Below are positions 1 through 8,424 of a stretch of 38,787 nt of DNA, in pieces (within the stretch, counting starts at the first letter, position 1; each line of letters opens with the position of its first letter). Made by a program: the position numbers and the translations under genes. Below the pieces are notes generated by a model. The model ran no database searches, had not been told where the DNA came from, and saw only the letters and a list, made by a program, of their open reading frames with translations. The DNA comes from a virus. The DNA lies in the IMG/VR virus record IMGVR_UViG_3300027969_000206, positions 1-38,787 of that record; one strand, 5' to 3'.

Positions 1-26
1 GGCAAACTCGCATAAACTGAGTTGCC
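1..26. other. Hairpin upstream of terminase genes
   Basis: Bases 1-9 (GGCAAACTC) pair with 19-26 (GAGTTGCC), giving 8 base pairs with one bulged A and a 9-nt loop. No T-run follows, so it is not a typical terminator. Its place between the HNH gene (across the probable circular junction) and the terminase genes would suit a packaging or terminase-binding site, but this is inference from position only. A G6 run follows at 30-35. Confidence 0.3.
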
Positions 27-82
27 ATTGGGGGGTCTTAAACCCTATTATGGTAATATTTAAAAAAACCAAACTAAAAAAC

Positions 83-538
83 ATGAATAGACTTCCACCA
101 GAATTGCATTTAGTCCACGGCACTAAGTCCGCGCATAAAGGCGGCGCTTTGCCTGAAAATGTTAGGCTCAGAGTTCCAAAGGCTGATTGGCTGGATAACC
201 CAGATGCGTGGGACAGGGATGCTTTTGTAAAAGAAACGTCTGATTTCTTGTGGGAAACCTACGGGATTGGGTCAGACCAAGATAAGCACGTTCTTGCTGC
301 CCTGGCTAACCAGATGGAAATTTACATCAAATGCATGAAGGGTGTGGAAAAAGGCGGCATCATTACTAAGTTTAATAATGGCGCGACCGTTGGCCCTAAC
401 CCTTTCCTGACCGCTGGCGACAAAGCATTGAGCCGCGCAATTGTGTTGATGAACGAATTAGGGTTAACACCAAGAGGTCGTCTGGCGACAAATAAACAAG
501 AAGGCGGCAAGTACGCCAAGCTGCTTAACGGGCCATGA
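83..538 (+). CDS. terS: Terminase small subunit (P27-like)
   Basis: Probable DNA-recognition subunit of the packaging motor. The 151-residue protein opens with PPELHLVHGTKS, which matches the proline/leucine/GT-rich N-terminus of the P27 small terminase family. A largely helical middle follows (residues ~55-110) with a conserved-looking IGSDQDKHVLAALANQ stretch. The ORF is open from ATG 50, which would add MVIFKKTKLKN; I prefer ATG 83 because family similarity begins there, though neither start has a convincing ribosome binding site. Its stop overlaps the large-subunit start by ATGA, the usual coupling of terS and terL. Identification rests on context plus family resemblance. Confidence 0.85.
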   Translation: MNRLPPELHLVHGTKSAHKGGALPENVRLRVPKADWLDNPDAWDRDAFVKETSDFLWETYGIGSDQDKHVLAALANQMEIYIKCMKGVEKGGIITKFNNGATVGPNPFLTAGDKALSRAIVLMNELGLTPRGRLATNKQEGGKYAKLLNGP

Positions 539-2196
539 CCTATGAAGATGGCATTCTGTATGCCGTATCGGTGGTTAAGGGTGAGATTGTTGTTTGCAAG
601 AATGTACGTTTAGCCTGCCAACGATTTCTTAATCAATTAGAAGATAGAACATGGGCGTGGGAATTCCACGTTAAATATGTTGAGCATTTTCTAGAATTTG
701 CCACTACGCTTAACCACACCAAAGGCCCAGATGCGGGAAAGCCGCTAGTTTTACAGCCTTTCCAGATATTTGCTATCTGCGCTATTTACGGGTTCAGAAG
801 TAAAAAAAACCCGTCTAAGCGGATGGTGTCGGATGTAATTATTTTTATTCCTCGTAAGGCAGGCAAATCAACTTTGATTGCGGCTATTGGACTTTATGAG
901 TTGGTCTTTGGTGAGGCAGGCGCAGAAGTTTACACACTAGCGACAAACCGAGATCAGGCTTCAATTGTGTTTAACGCTGCTTCTGGATTTGTGGAAGCTA
1001 TGCCACATGACGTTGCGGCTATGTATAACGTGCAGCGCAAACAGATTACTAAGTCAGGTGACGCGCAAACAAAATTTGCGGCTTTGTCTAGAGACACAAA
1101 AAAGTCGGGTGACGGTATGAACCCGTCTTGTGCCATTATTGACGAAGCGGCACAAATCGTAGATCGAAACGCTATTGAGGTTATTTTTTCGGGCATGGTT
1201 GCGCGTCAAAACCCTTTGCGGATATACATTACAACTGCATCATTTACTAAAGAGACAAAGTTCTACGAAGACATGATGCTTATGGAATCTATCCTAAAAG
1301 GCGATGCTGATGAAAATCCTAGATGGTTTGGTCTGATGTATGGCCTAGACCCGCAGGATGATTGGCGCGACCCAACCACCTGGGCTAAAGCCAATCCAAT
1401 GCACGGCATTTCAGTCTATGAAGACGCTATTGCACAACGCGCTGAGGAGGCTAAACACAAGCCAGCCGCGCTGAATGAGTTTCTTTGCAAGACCCTAAAT
1501 ATCTATGTCAGCGCCAATTCAGCTTGGGTTGATCGAGCATTTTGGGATGATGAAAAATGCCTGATAGTTACAGAACGTGAGCCTGAAGCTGTATTTATTG
1601 GCTTTGACTTAGCGGCAACTCGAGATTTAAACGCAGTTTGTACGCTTAAACGCTTTGCTGATGACGACTATGAAGCGGAATTTAAATTCTTTTTGCCTGA
1701 AGACGGATATGGGCTAATCCCCAAACATTACGGCGATATATTCCGTGTGGCTAGGCAGTCTGGCATCCTTCATGTGACCGAAGGCAACGTCATGGATGAC
1801 CGCGAGATTAGTGACTACATCATTGCCCAATGCGCCAAATACGATGTTAAAGAGGTGGGGTTTGACGCTTACAACGCAGCCAGTTTGGTTGCTAGATTGC
1901 ATGAATCTGGGATTCCTGTTAAAAAAGTTGGTCAGGGCATGGCGGTTTTAAGCAACCCAAGCAAGCACGTTGAAAAACTAATCATGAACTACGTGATTAA
2001 GCATAATGGCAACCCTTTTGTGGGCTGGCAGCTTGGAAACTGCGAAGTTTATGAAGATGTAAACGGAAACGTAAAGGTTCGTAAGAATGAGGCTGACAAA
2101 TCTGCCAAAGTTGATGGCATAATTAGTTTAATCATTGCAATGCACTGCTCTTTGGATAACCCTACAATATCAGGGTTTGGATTCAGAACCTTTTAA
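535..2196 (+). CDS. terL: Terminase large subunit
   Basis: ATP-driven DNA translocase and headful/cos nuclease. The 553-residue length is normal for the HK97-like Terminase_1 group. Walker A is PRKAGKST at residues 106-113 and Walker B with catalytic Glu is CAIIDEAAQ near 199-207. The C-terminal RNase H-like nuclease begins at about residue 354 with FIGFDLAATRD, which carries the first metal-binding Asp; further acidic residues lie near VGFDAYN (~440) and the C-terminal EADKSAKVDG stretch. ATG 535 overlaps the small-subunit stop by 4 bases, so translation is probably coupled. The portal gene follows after a 9-base gap. Confidence 0.97.
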   Translation: MTYEDGILYAVSVVKGEIVVCKNVRLACQRFLNQLEDRTWAWEFHVKYVEHFLEFATTLNHTKGPDAGKPLVLQPFQIFAICAIYGFRSKKNPSKRMVSDVIIFIPRKAGKSTLIAAIGLYELVFGEAGAEVYTLATNRDQASIVFNAASGFVEAMPHDVAAMYNVQRKQITKSGDAQTKFAALSRDTKKSGDGMNPSCAIIDEAAQIVDRNAIEVIFSGMVARQNPLRIYITTASFTKETKFYEDMMLMESILKGDADENPRWFGLMYGLDPQDDWRDPTTWAKANPMHGISVYEDAIAQRAEEAKHKPAALNEFLCKTLNIYVSANSAWVDRAFWDDEKCLIVTEREPEAVFIGFDLAATRDLNAVCTLKRFADDDYEAEFKFFLPEDGYGLIPKHYGDIFRVARQSGILHVTEGNVMDDREISDYIIAQCAKYDVKEVGFDAYNAASLVARLHESGIPVKKVGQGMAVLSNPSKHVEKLIMNYVIKHNGNPFVGWQLGNCEVYEDVNGNVKVRKNEADKSAKVDGIISLIIAMHCSLDNPTISGFGFRTF

Positions 2197-2205
2197 GGGG
2201 AAATC

Positions 2206-3600
2206 ATGGGAATGTTTGACGTATTCAAAAGAAAAGATAATATTTCCAAAGAATCTAATACGCTTTTTGGTCAAACTGCGCTTGGTAATAACATTGTTTA
2301 TCAAGGCAGTAACGGCAGGCCAACAGTAAATACGCAGATTCTGTATGTCACGACTTCCAGCACTACAGAGGCTGGTCGGCCAGTAGATACTTCGCTTTTG
2401 ACGCGAAATAGCACAGTTATATCGTGTGTAGCGGTCAAAGCTCGCGCATTAGCGCAGTTGCCAATCAAAATTATGGCCTGCAACGATTCTGGCGAATACG
2501 TTAACGCCTTGACTGATGAAACAGTTGGCGCAAGGGACAAGATTAAAGCAAAGCAGGTTTATTCATTGCTGACAAACCCTAATAACTTTCAAAGCAGTTA
2601 TGAGTTTTGGTATCAATGGATGATGTGGCATGAATTGCTTGGCGAGGCGTTTACTTTGTGGTGGAGAAAGAATCAGGAAGATTCTCAACAAACGCCATTA
2701 GAGATGTATGAGATGGATAGCACCTTGATTGCTGTTCAAATCACGCCTACACGTTACCCAAGCTACAGATTGTCCACGCCTTCTTATGGGTTTAACAAAG
2801 ATGAGCCATTGGCGCCACACCAGATCATGCACGTTAAAGATATGGCGTGGCAGGGTTCAGCGGGCTTTAACAAAGGCATTTTGGCGGCTGAATTGGTTGG
2901 CTTAGATCAAGATATTGACCTTTATGCCAACTTTGTAATGCTCAATGGCGCAAAGCCTAGTGGGATGTTTATTACTGAAAACGTAATTCCTGATGCCAAA
3001 TACAAAGAAATTTCAGCGCGTCTAAAAGAAGCGTGGACAAGCATGATAGGCAGTCAGCAGACCGACCTAAGCAAGCCAGGCCAAGGAATGCTATTAGACC
3101 AAGGCATGAAATATGAAGCTTTGAAGATGCTGACTTTGCAAGATGCAGATTTGGCTAACCTTAAAAAGCAAACCATGAAGCGTATTTGCGGTTTGTACGG
3201 TGTGCCGCCAGCAATGTTGCATATTGACGATCAAAAATACAACAATACGCAAACAATGCTGGATGAATTCTACAAATCCACTATGTATCCAATTATTGTT
3301 AATCTTCAGCAAAAATTAAAGCAATCTTTGTTTAAAGGTTACCCAAATTTGTGTGTAGAATTTGACGTACAAGATTTCCTAAAAGGCGCACCATTAGACC
3401 AAATGAATTATGTGGTTGCTGGCGTAAACGCAGGAATCATGACCCCTAATGAAGCGCGTGAGTATCTTGGCAAGTCAAATATTGACGGCGCTGACGAATT
3501 AATGAGCAAAAAATCCGATGGGCCAATTGCAGGCACAAGTCCACAAGATACTGGAGGCGGTGGCGGCAATCAAACCAAAAAAATGAACATTGGTAAATAA
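2206..3600 (+). CDS. Portal protein, HK97 family
   Basis: Dodecameric ring at the capsid vertex through which DNA enters and to which connectors bind. The 464-residue protein matches the HK97-type portal family: an N-terminal region with LTRNSTVISCVAVKARALAQLP (quoted in part), the YQWMMWHELLGEAF stretch, PHQIMHVKDM, and the clip/stem segment KRICGLYGVPPAMLHI, which is a strongly recognisable portal signature. The C-terminus is low-complexity (TGGGGGNQTKK), as often seen. The start at 2206 has an AGGGGA ribosome binding site. It lies between terL and the prohead protease, the canonical order. Confidence 0.96.
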   Translation: MGMFDVFKRKDNISKESNTLFGQTALGNNIVYQGSNGRPTVNTQILYVTTSSTTEAGRPVDTSLLTRNSTVISCVAVKARALAQLPIKIMACNDSGEYVNALTDETVGARDKIKAKQVYSLLTNPNNFQSSYEFWYQWMMWHELLGEAFTLWWRKNQEDSQQTPLEMYEMDSTLIAVQITPTRYPSYRLSTPSYGFNKDEPLAPHQIMHVKDMAWQGSAGFNKGILAAELVGLDQDIDLYANFVMLNGAKPSGMFITENVIPDAKYKEISARLKEAWTSMIGSQQTDLSKPGQGMLLDQGMKYEALKMLTLQDADLANLKKQTMKRICGLYGVPPAMLHIDDQKYNNTQTMLDEFYKSTMYPIIVNLQQKLKQSLFKGYPNLCVEFDVQDFLKGAPLDQMNYVVAGVNAGIMTPNEAREYLGKSNIDGADELMSKKSDGPIAGTSPQDTGGGGGNQTKKMNIGK

Positions 3601-3602
3601 AA

Positions 3603-3794
3603 ATGGCCGTTAGTTTTGATTTAATGGTAGCATTGCTAACTAAATATAAAGCAAAATCTGTCCCAAAGCGCGGCAGGCCATTGACTACAATAAAAGACAT
3701 AGATCGTTCTAAAGTCGATGAGGTAATCCATGACGCAAAATTTGATGATGGTATGCGAAGCAAAATTGGTTCTAGAGAATCAAAGCAACGCTGA
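3603..3794 (+). CDS. Small basic protein between portal and protease
   Basis: A 63-residue ORF that fills the ~130-base gap between portal and prohead protease and overlaps the protease start by 65 bases in another frame. It is lysine/arginine-rich (KYKAKSVPKRGRP) with no cysteine and no membrane segment. The ribosome binding site is poor. I do not recognise a family. It may be a genuine small head-region gene, since gaps elsewhere in this late operon are close to zero, but a non-coding stretch carrying the protease ribosome binding site is the alternative. Confidence 0.5.
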   Translation: MAVSFDLMVALLTKYKAKSVPKRGRPLTTIKDIDRSKVDEVIHDAKFDDGMRSKIGSRESKQR

Positions 3795-4509
3795 GCCAAC
3801 GGGTAAAATTGAAGCTATCGTAACTACATGGGGTGCGCGTGAAGGCGCAGATGGTAGGCGCTTTAACTATCAGCCAGAGGCTTTTATGGATTGGGCTGAA
3901 GCGTTTTCTAAAACAGGCCGACCCTTGCCAATGTTTGTTAATCATGATGCAGATGCTATTCCCGTGGGCGAATGGACTGCGTTTGAGTTTGACGATAAGG
4001 GAATGTCTGCACAAGGTCGCATTTACATGAACACTACTAGCGGTTCAGACCTTTATCAAATCATGCGCGAATCGCCCAATATGTTTGGCGGCGTTTCTGT
4101 TGGCGCATACGCTGAAGAATATATGATGGTTAACGCAGATGGCGAGCCAGATCAGAGCGATGAAGCATATTTTCAGATCACCAAGGGTGGTTTGCGCGAA
4201 GTGTCTGTTGTGATGTACCCAAATAACCCCGAAGCAGGTGTGCAAAAGCTCGAGTTTTTCCGCGCTGATGGCACTGCTGATTTAAAAGTTTTGGAACGGG
4301 CGTTGCGCGATGCAAACCTGTCTAAAAAGGATGCGGTCACAGCCGCATCTATCTTCAAGAAAGTAATGGAACAGCGTGAAGCCCCTGCACCTATTGAAAA
4401 TGCGCCCCAACTGAGCGACTCAGATGTGGAAGTGACCGAAAGCGAGATTCTTAAAGCCTTAAATGAGCGCGAGATTCTTAAACAACTTAATTCCCGATTG
4501 AAAGGTTAA
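3730..4509 (+). CDS. Prohead maturation protease (HK97 gp4-like, U35)
   Basis: Serine protease that removes the capsid scaffold (delta) domain and then itself during head maturation. The 259-residue protein has the herpesvirus-assemblin-like core at residues ~25-170: candidate catalytic His72 in PMFVNHDADAIPVGEW, candidate Ser123 in GGVSVGAY, and the conserved GGLREVSVVMYPNNPEA segment. The last ~70 residues are charged and coiled-coil-like, often a targeting/scaffold segment. The start at 3730 has GATGAGG upstream; shorter starts (Met6, Met7) cannot be excluded. It directly precedes the capsid gene with its own delta domain, which fits a substrate pair. Confidence 0.93.
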   Translation: MTQNLMMVCEAKLVLENQSNAEPTGKIEAIVTTWGAREGADGRRFNYQPEAFMDWAEAFSKTGRPLPMFVNHDADAIPVGEWTAFEFDDKGMSAQGRIYMNTTSGSDLYQIMRESPNMFGGVSVGAYAEEYMMVNADGEPDQSDEAYFQITKGGLREVSVVMYPNNPEAGVQKLEFFRADGTADLKVLERALRDANLSKKDAVTAASIFKKVMEQREAPAPIENAPQLSDSDVEVTESEILKALNEREILKQLNSRLKG

Positions 4510-4511
4510 TC

Positions 4512-5852
4512 ATGTCAAAAGAAATTATTGAAAAACTTGACGCAATTGAAGCAACCAATGTTGCCAAGATTGAAGAAGTTACTGCTCAGACTCAAGCTGC
4601 TGTTGAAGCCGCTAAAGCTGAATTTGCTGAAAAAGTGTCTGCATTGGAAGCCAAAGTAGCATCTGTGCAAGCTCCTGCAATTATCAAGATTGCTAAAACT
4701 GTTCGCAGCGATGTGAACCGTTCTGTTAAAGAGCAATTGTCTGAATTCTACAAAGGTAATAACCGTGTAGAAAAAGAACTCAAGATGTTTGCTGACGAAA
4801 GCCAGCACGATGCATATCTGAAAGAAGCATCTGCCCTTACCGCTGGCGGTGATGGCAAAGGTGGTCGTACAGCTTATGACCCTACTTTTGTTGCATTGCG
4901 TTTGGCTAACCCACTGCGCGGTTTGACACGCACTGTTGCTACCGATGGTTCTAGCTATCAATTCCGTGTCAAAACTGGCAATGCTGGTGCTGCATGGGGT
5001 TATGGCATCCAAAACAACGGTACGCCAACAACTGAAGACACAACAATTTGGCAATTGGTTTTGCAAGACTTGAACGTCCAGTTTCCAATCCGTACTGCGG
5101 CATTGGATGACATTGACGGTCTGGAAGCAAACGTGGTTGACGATATGTTGGTTGAATTTGCACAAGCAGAAGCCTTGTCTATGATTCAAAACAACGACCA
5201 AGGCGCTACCAGCTTGCCATACGGCGGTTCTAACGGCTTGCGCGGTCTTGATCAGTACGCAGGTGCTAACAGCACTTACGCTGGCGGTACAAGCTCTGTA
5301 GCAGCATTTGGTACTTCTGGTACTGGTTCCACAAGCGGTTTGCACAGCTTGGCTACCTATGACCAGTTGACATCTAACGCTAACACCGTGGGCGCTAACT
5401 CTATTGTTTACAAAGACGTTATCAACCTGATCTACGCATTGCCACAACAATATTGGACACCTAACACCAAGTTTATGGTTAGCCCAATCTTGGCACAAGC
5501 AATCCGTGGTCTGCAAGATACTAACGGTCGTCCAATTTTCAACTCTGTTGAATCTTTGAACCCCGATGGCATCATTGGTCAGATGTTGGGCTTTGACGTT
5601 GTGATGAACAAGTATTTGGATACTCCATCGCAAACTTCTACTGGCTCTGCTGGCACTAACAGCTTGTACCCAATGTACTTTGCTGATTGGTCACGTTTCC
5701 ACACTACCATTGACCGTTTGAACATGGTTATGCGCCGCTACGACCAGACATTGCCAGGCTACATTACCTTCTTTGGTGAGAAGCGTTTGGCTACATCTGT
5801 GCGTGACCCTAACGCTGGTGTGCGTTATCGCTCCACTGGCACAGCGACCTAA
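4512..5852 (+). CDS. Major capsid protein 1, HK97 fold, with delta domain
   Basis: Principal capsomer protein. The 446-residue precursor has an N-terminal alanine/glutamate-rich coiled coil (residues ~1-55) and linker to ~105, matching a cleavable delta scaffold domain. The HK97-fold body follows: GGRTAYDPTFVALRLANP, IWQLVLQDLNVQFPIRT, then a spine-helix-like VVDDMLVEFAQAEALSMI and the C-terminal ADWSRF...FFGEKRLATSVRDPNAGVRY segment typical of the family. It has an AAAGG ribosome binding site. A strong intrinsic terminator lies just after its stop, followed by a paralogue lacking most of the delta domain. Confidence 0.95.
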   Translation: MSKEIIEKLDAIEATNVAKIEEVTAQTQAAVEAAKAEFAEKVSALEAKVASVQAPAIIKIAKTVRSDVNRSVKEQLSEFYKGNNRVEKELKMFADESQHDAYLKEASALTAGGDGKGGRTAYDPTFVALRLANPLRGLTRTVATDGSSYQFRVKTGNAGAAWGYGIQNNGTPTTEDTTIWQLVLQDLNVQFPIRTAALDDIDGLEANVVDDMLVEFAQAEALSMIQNNDQGATSLPYGGSNGLRGLDQYAGANSTYAGGTSSVAAFGTSGTGSTSGLHSLATYDQLTSNANTVGANSIVYKDVINLIYALPQQYWTPNTKFMVSPILAQAIRGLQDTNGRPIFNSVESLNPDGIIGQMLGFDVVMNKYLDTPSQTSTGSAGTNSLYPMYFADWSRFHTTIDRLNMVMRRYDQTLPGYITFFGEKRLATSVRDPNAGVRYRSTGTAT

Positions 5853-5865
5853 TCGTTGCCAATTG

Positions 5866-5892
5866 GGTGGGGGGTTCGCCTCCCACCTTTTT
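5866..5892 (+). terminator. Intrinsic terminator between two capsid genes
   Basis: A 9-bp stem pairs GGTGGGGGG (5866-5874) with CCTCCCACC (5879-5887), eight Watson-Crick pairs and one G-U, closed by a TTCG tetraloop (5875-5878) and followed by TTTTTCTT. It begins 14 bases after the first capsid stop codon and 27 bases before the second capsid start codon. It should cut read-through so that capsid protein 1 is made in excess over protein 2 and downstream head and tail genes, unless an antiterminator acts. Confidence 0.85.
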
Positions 5893-5918
5893 CTTGCAAC
5901 TTAATTTGGATATATAAA

Positions 5919-6947
5919 ATGACCATCACCGAAAAAATCCTCACAGGCATTAAGCAAACACTAGAGACAGGCGATCAAGTCAAAATTGACTTACGTGAAG
6001 CGTCTGCAATCACAGGCTCTGGTTATGGGGTTGGTGGTCGCACTTATTTTGATGATGCATTTGCGGCTTTACGCTTTGCAAACCCAATTCGCCAAGTTGC
6101 ACGAGTAATTCCTGCATCTGGCTCTGCGGTTCAGTTTGTAGCTAAGACGGGTAATGCCGCTAGTTCTACTAACCCTTGGACATACACATTTACGCCTAAC
6201 ACTGGCTCACCAGACACTGACACAAGCATTTGGCAATTGCCAACTCGCGTGATCACGGCTCAATTGCCAATCCGATCAGCGGTTATGTCTGATGTGAACT
6301 ATTTGAACGAAACAATCGTAGAAGATTTGGCTATGGAATTTGCGTCTATTGAAGGCGCTTCTATGGTCTTAAACAACGATCAGGCTGGTTCTACAACAAC
6401 CACAACAGGCGGCACAAACGGCTTGCGTGGCTTAAATTCCTACACAAGCGCATCGGCTTCTGCTTATGGCACAAGCGGCAACGCAATTACAAACGGCATA
6501 CATTCAATTGCTACAGTAACGCAAGGTGCGGCGGCAATTAGTTATTCAGACATTACTGACATGGCGCGTTTGTTCCCGCCACAGTACTGGAATTCTCCAA
6601 ATGCGGCTTGGATGATGCATCCACAAACAATTCACAACTTGCGTAACCTTGGCGGCGCTGCTGTCATTAAGCAATTTGCTGAAGTTGGCGATGGCGATGG
6701 CGGCGCAGTTACGCACATTTTTGGATTCCCTGTTATTCCTAACTCCAACATGAGTTTGGTAGGTGCAGGTAACTTCAGCATTTACTTGGCTGATTGGTCA
6801 CGTTTTATGACGATTGCAGATGTTGAGGAAATGACCATTCAAGCAATGGAACAAACAACACCTGGCTTTATTACTCTATATGCTGAAAAGCGTTTAGTTT
6901 CAACTGTTCGTGACCCGTTTGCTGGCATTCGTTTAGTTGGGGTTTAA
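5919..6947 (+). CDS. Major capsid protein 2 (paralogue without full delta domain)
   Basis: A 342-residue HK97-fold capsid paralogue. It aligns with capsid protein 1 almost throughout: LREASAITGSG versus KEASALTAGGDG, GGRTYFDDAFAALRFANP versus GGRTAYDPTFVALRLANP, shared NNDQ, NGLRGL, PPQYW/PQQYW, ADWSRF and EKRLVSTVRDPFAGIR motifs. It lacks about 77 residues of the N-terminal coiled coil. The ORF is open from 5856, but that start lies before the terminator hairpin and would translate through it; ATG 5919, with GGA upstream, is the credible start. It could be a vertex, minor or alternative shell protein. Similarity is clear; the division of labour is inference. Confidence 0.92.
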   Translation: MTITEKILTGIKQTLETGDQVKIDLREASAITGSGYGVGGRTYFDDAFAALRFANPIRQVARVIPASGSAVQFVAKTGNAASSTNPWTYTFTPNTGSPDTDTSIWQLPTRVITAQLPIRSAVMSDVNYLNETIVEDLAMEFASIEGASMVLNNDQAGSTTTTTGGTNGLRGLNSYTSASASAYGTSGNAITNGIHSIATVTQGAAAISYSDITDMARLFPPQYWNSPNAAWMMHPQTIHNLRNLGGAAVIKQFAEVGDGDGGAVTHIFGFPVIPNSNMSLVGAGNFSIYLADWSRFMTIADVEEMTIQAMEQTTPGFITLYAEKRLVSTVRDPFAGIRLVGV

Positions 6948-6949
6948 TC

Positions 6950-7618
6950 ATGCCCGTTGACGCAACTGGCTATTTAAACTACGGAGCGCCTACGCGCAAT
7001 CCGTTTAATTACGCAAAGTTTGAACAAATTTCGCGTGATTCTTCTACGCCTTGGCTGACAATGGCAGAGATAACTAATCAGTTAAACCTGTTTGACGATA
7101 CAAGCCAAGACGATTACCTTTATGGGCTTGAATTGGCAACAAGACAAGCTATTGAGGATTATCTTGGGCTGTCTATATTCCCTACGTCTTATCGCGTATG
7201 GTACAACGCTGCCAGTTTGTATGGCGTTCCATTAACTTTGGATTTGCCAGAAGTTAGTCAAAACTTTTACTCAACGCAATCAGGCGTTACGATTAATGCG
7301 GTTAAATATTGGACGCAAGCGACAATTCCTGTGTTGACAACGGTTTCTGCAAGCACTTACTATTACGACCCATCGGGTAATAAAGTAGTGTTGCAAACCT
7401 TGCCCACAGATTTAAATTCAAGCATGACTAGCCCTGTGTTTTGCGAATACACAACGGCTGCCAACCCAATCTCCAACTATCCTGTAATCAAACAAGCGGC
7501 ATTGTTGTTGTTGACTCATTTATACAACAACCGAAGTGAGACAACAGACAATCAGCTAAAGAGCATTCCTTTTGGCGTGGCTACTTTGCTTCGTCCGTAC
7601 AAACCCCTCGTAATGTGA
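6950..7618 (+). CDS. Head-tail connector, gp6-like adaptor
   Basis: Predicted ring protein that docks under the portal. The 222-residue protein has the gp6/gp15-like signature: WLTMAEITNQLNL, then DDYLYGLELATRQAIEDYLGLSIFPTSY (quoted here as family pattern), a beta-rich middle, and a C-terminal helix AALLLLTHLYNNRSETT followed by IPFGVATLLRPYKP, the latter being a hallmark of this connector family. It starts three bases after capsid protein 2 and is followed by the head-closure gene, the standard order. A ribosome binding site is not obvious, so coupling with the capsid gene is likely. Confidence 0.88.
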   Translation: MPVDATGYLNYGAPTRNPFNYAKFEQISRDSSTPWLTMAEITNQLNLFDDTSQDDYLYGLELATRQAIEDYLGLSIFPTSYRVWYNAASLYGVPLTLDLPEVSQNFYSTQSGVTINAVKYWTQATIPVLTTVSASTYYYDPSGNKVVLQTLPTDLNSSMTSPVFCEYTTAANPISNYPVIKQAALLLLTHLYNNRSETTDNQLKSIPFGVATLLRPYKPLVM

Positions 7619-7628
7619 GGCAATGTAA

Positions 7629-7973
7629 ATGGCAATCGCACGCTTTGAAAATATCACAATAAACAACTTGACCTTTGGGAAAAGTGCGTTTGGTGAGCAA
7701 AGCACAACGCAGACTTTGTGGTTTGCTACGCGAGCGCGTGTTCAATCTGTGGCTAACAGCGTAAAGATTTCAGATAAATATCGTGTTTATTCCGACATTG
7801 TTAACTTCACTTTGAACTACACGCCTAATACAAAACAAATGATTGATAATCAAAACCTGTATTCAATCAATTGGCGTGGGTTTGATTGGCGTATTGATAA
7901 TGTGCGTGAATCAGATGACCGAATGACGGTAATGATTCTTTGCGTTCGCAACGACCCTGTGGTGGCTGTTTAA
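7629..7973 (+). CDS. Head closure / head-tail adaptor protein
   Basis: The 114-residue beta-rich protein ends with YSINWRGFDWRIDNVRESDDRMTVMILCVR (in part), the typical small beta-barrel pattern of SPP1 gp16/HK97 gp7-like head closure (Phage_H_T_join-like) proteins. Its partner would be the gp6-like adaptor ring above and the tail terminator below. The stop overlaps the next start (TAATG). Assignment is from pattern and position rather than a long alignment. Confidence 0.75.
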   Translation: MAIARFENITINNLTFGKSAFGEQSTTQTLWFATRARVQSVANSVKISDKYRVYSDIVNFTLNYTPNTKQMIDNQNLYSINWRGFDWRIDNVRESDDRMTVMILCVRNDPVVAV

Positions 7974-8389
7974 TGGCACAAATGAACCCTGTTCAGTACG
8001 GCAAGGCAATTCAGTACCAACTGGAACAAATTGTCACGCCTGTGCCTGTTTATGCGGCTTTTAACCGCAATTTTGCAACGCAGCCTAAATTCATTACTTG
8101 GATGCTTCGCAATGTCCACCAACCCGTTTACACGGGTACATATCAATCTGTAAAAGGTATTGATACGCCAGTATTCCAGATTTCAATATTTACGCAAGCG
8201 ATTGAAGACGGATTTACAATTTCAAATTCAATACTACAATCATTGCATGGATATAGCGGCTTATTTGGAGGCGCTGTAAACGGGTTCTATATTGCCAAAG
8301 CAGATGTGCAATGGCTTTATAATTCATACGACAACACAGACAAATTGGCGCAGATTTTTCTGGATTGCACAATTGACGTACCAACATAA
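7973..8389 (+). CDS. Tail terminator / tail completion protein (DUF3168-like)
   Basis: Predicted ring that caps the tail tube and joins it to the head. The 138-residue protein runs VPVYAAFNRNF, then VFQISIFTQ and a long helix before SLHGYSGLFGG, ending in DKLAQIFLDCTIDV; this is the pattern of DUF3168/tail terminator proteins. The ORF extends upstream to 7940 but ATG 7973 overlaps the preceding stop and gives the natural N-terminus; Met at 7982 is an alternative. The tail tube gene follows after 35 bases. Confidence 0.72.
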   Translation: MAQMNPVQYGKAIQYQLEQIVTPVPVYAAFNRNFATQPKFITWMLRNVHQPVYTGTYQSVKGIDTPVFQISIFTQAIEDGFTISNSILQSLHGYSGLFGGAVNGFYIAKADVQWLYNSYDNTDKLAQIFLDCTIDVPT

Positions 8390-8424
8390 GATAATCTCAC
8401 AACTTTTTTTGAAGGAAAATCAAA

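Noticed and set aside
4515-5633. 372-codon ORF on the minus strand
   Set aside because: Antisense shadow of the capsid gene; Cys/Asn/Gln-rich composition, no ribosome binding site, no family resemblance.
5856-5918. Longer N-terminus for capsid protein 2 beginning MPIGWGVRLPPFSC
   Set aside because: It would be translated through the GC-rich terminator hairpin; ATG 5919 has a better upstream site and aligns with the paralogue.
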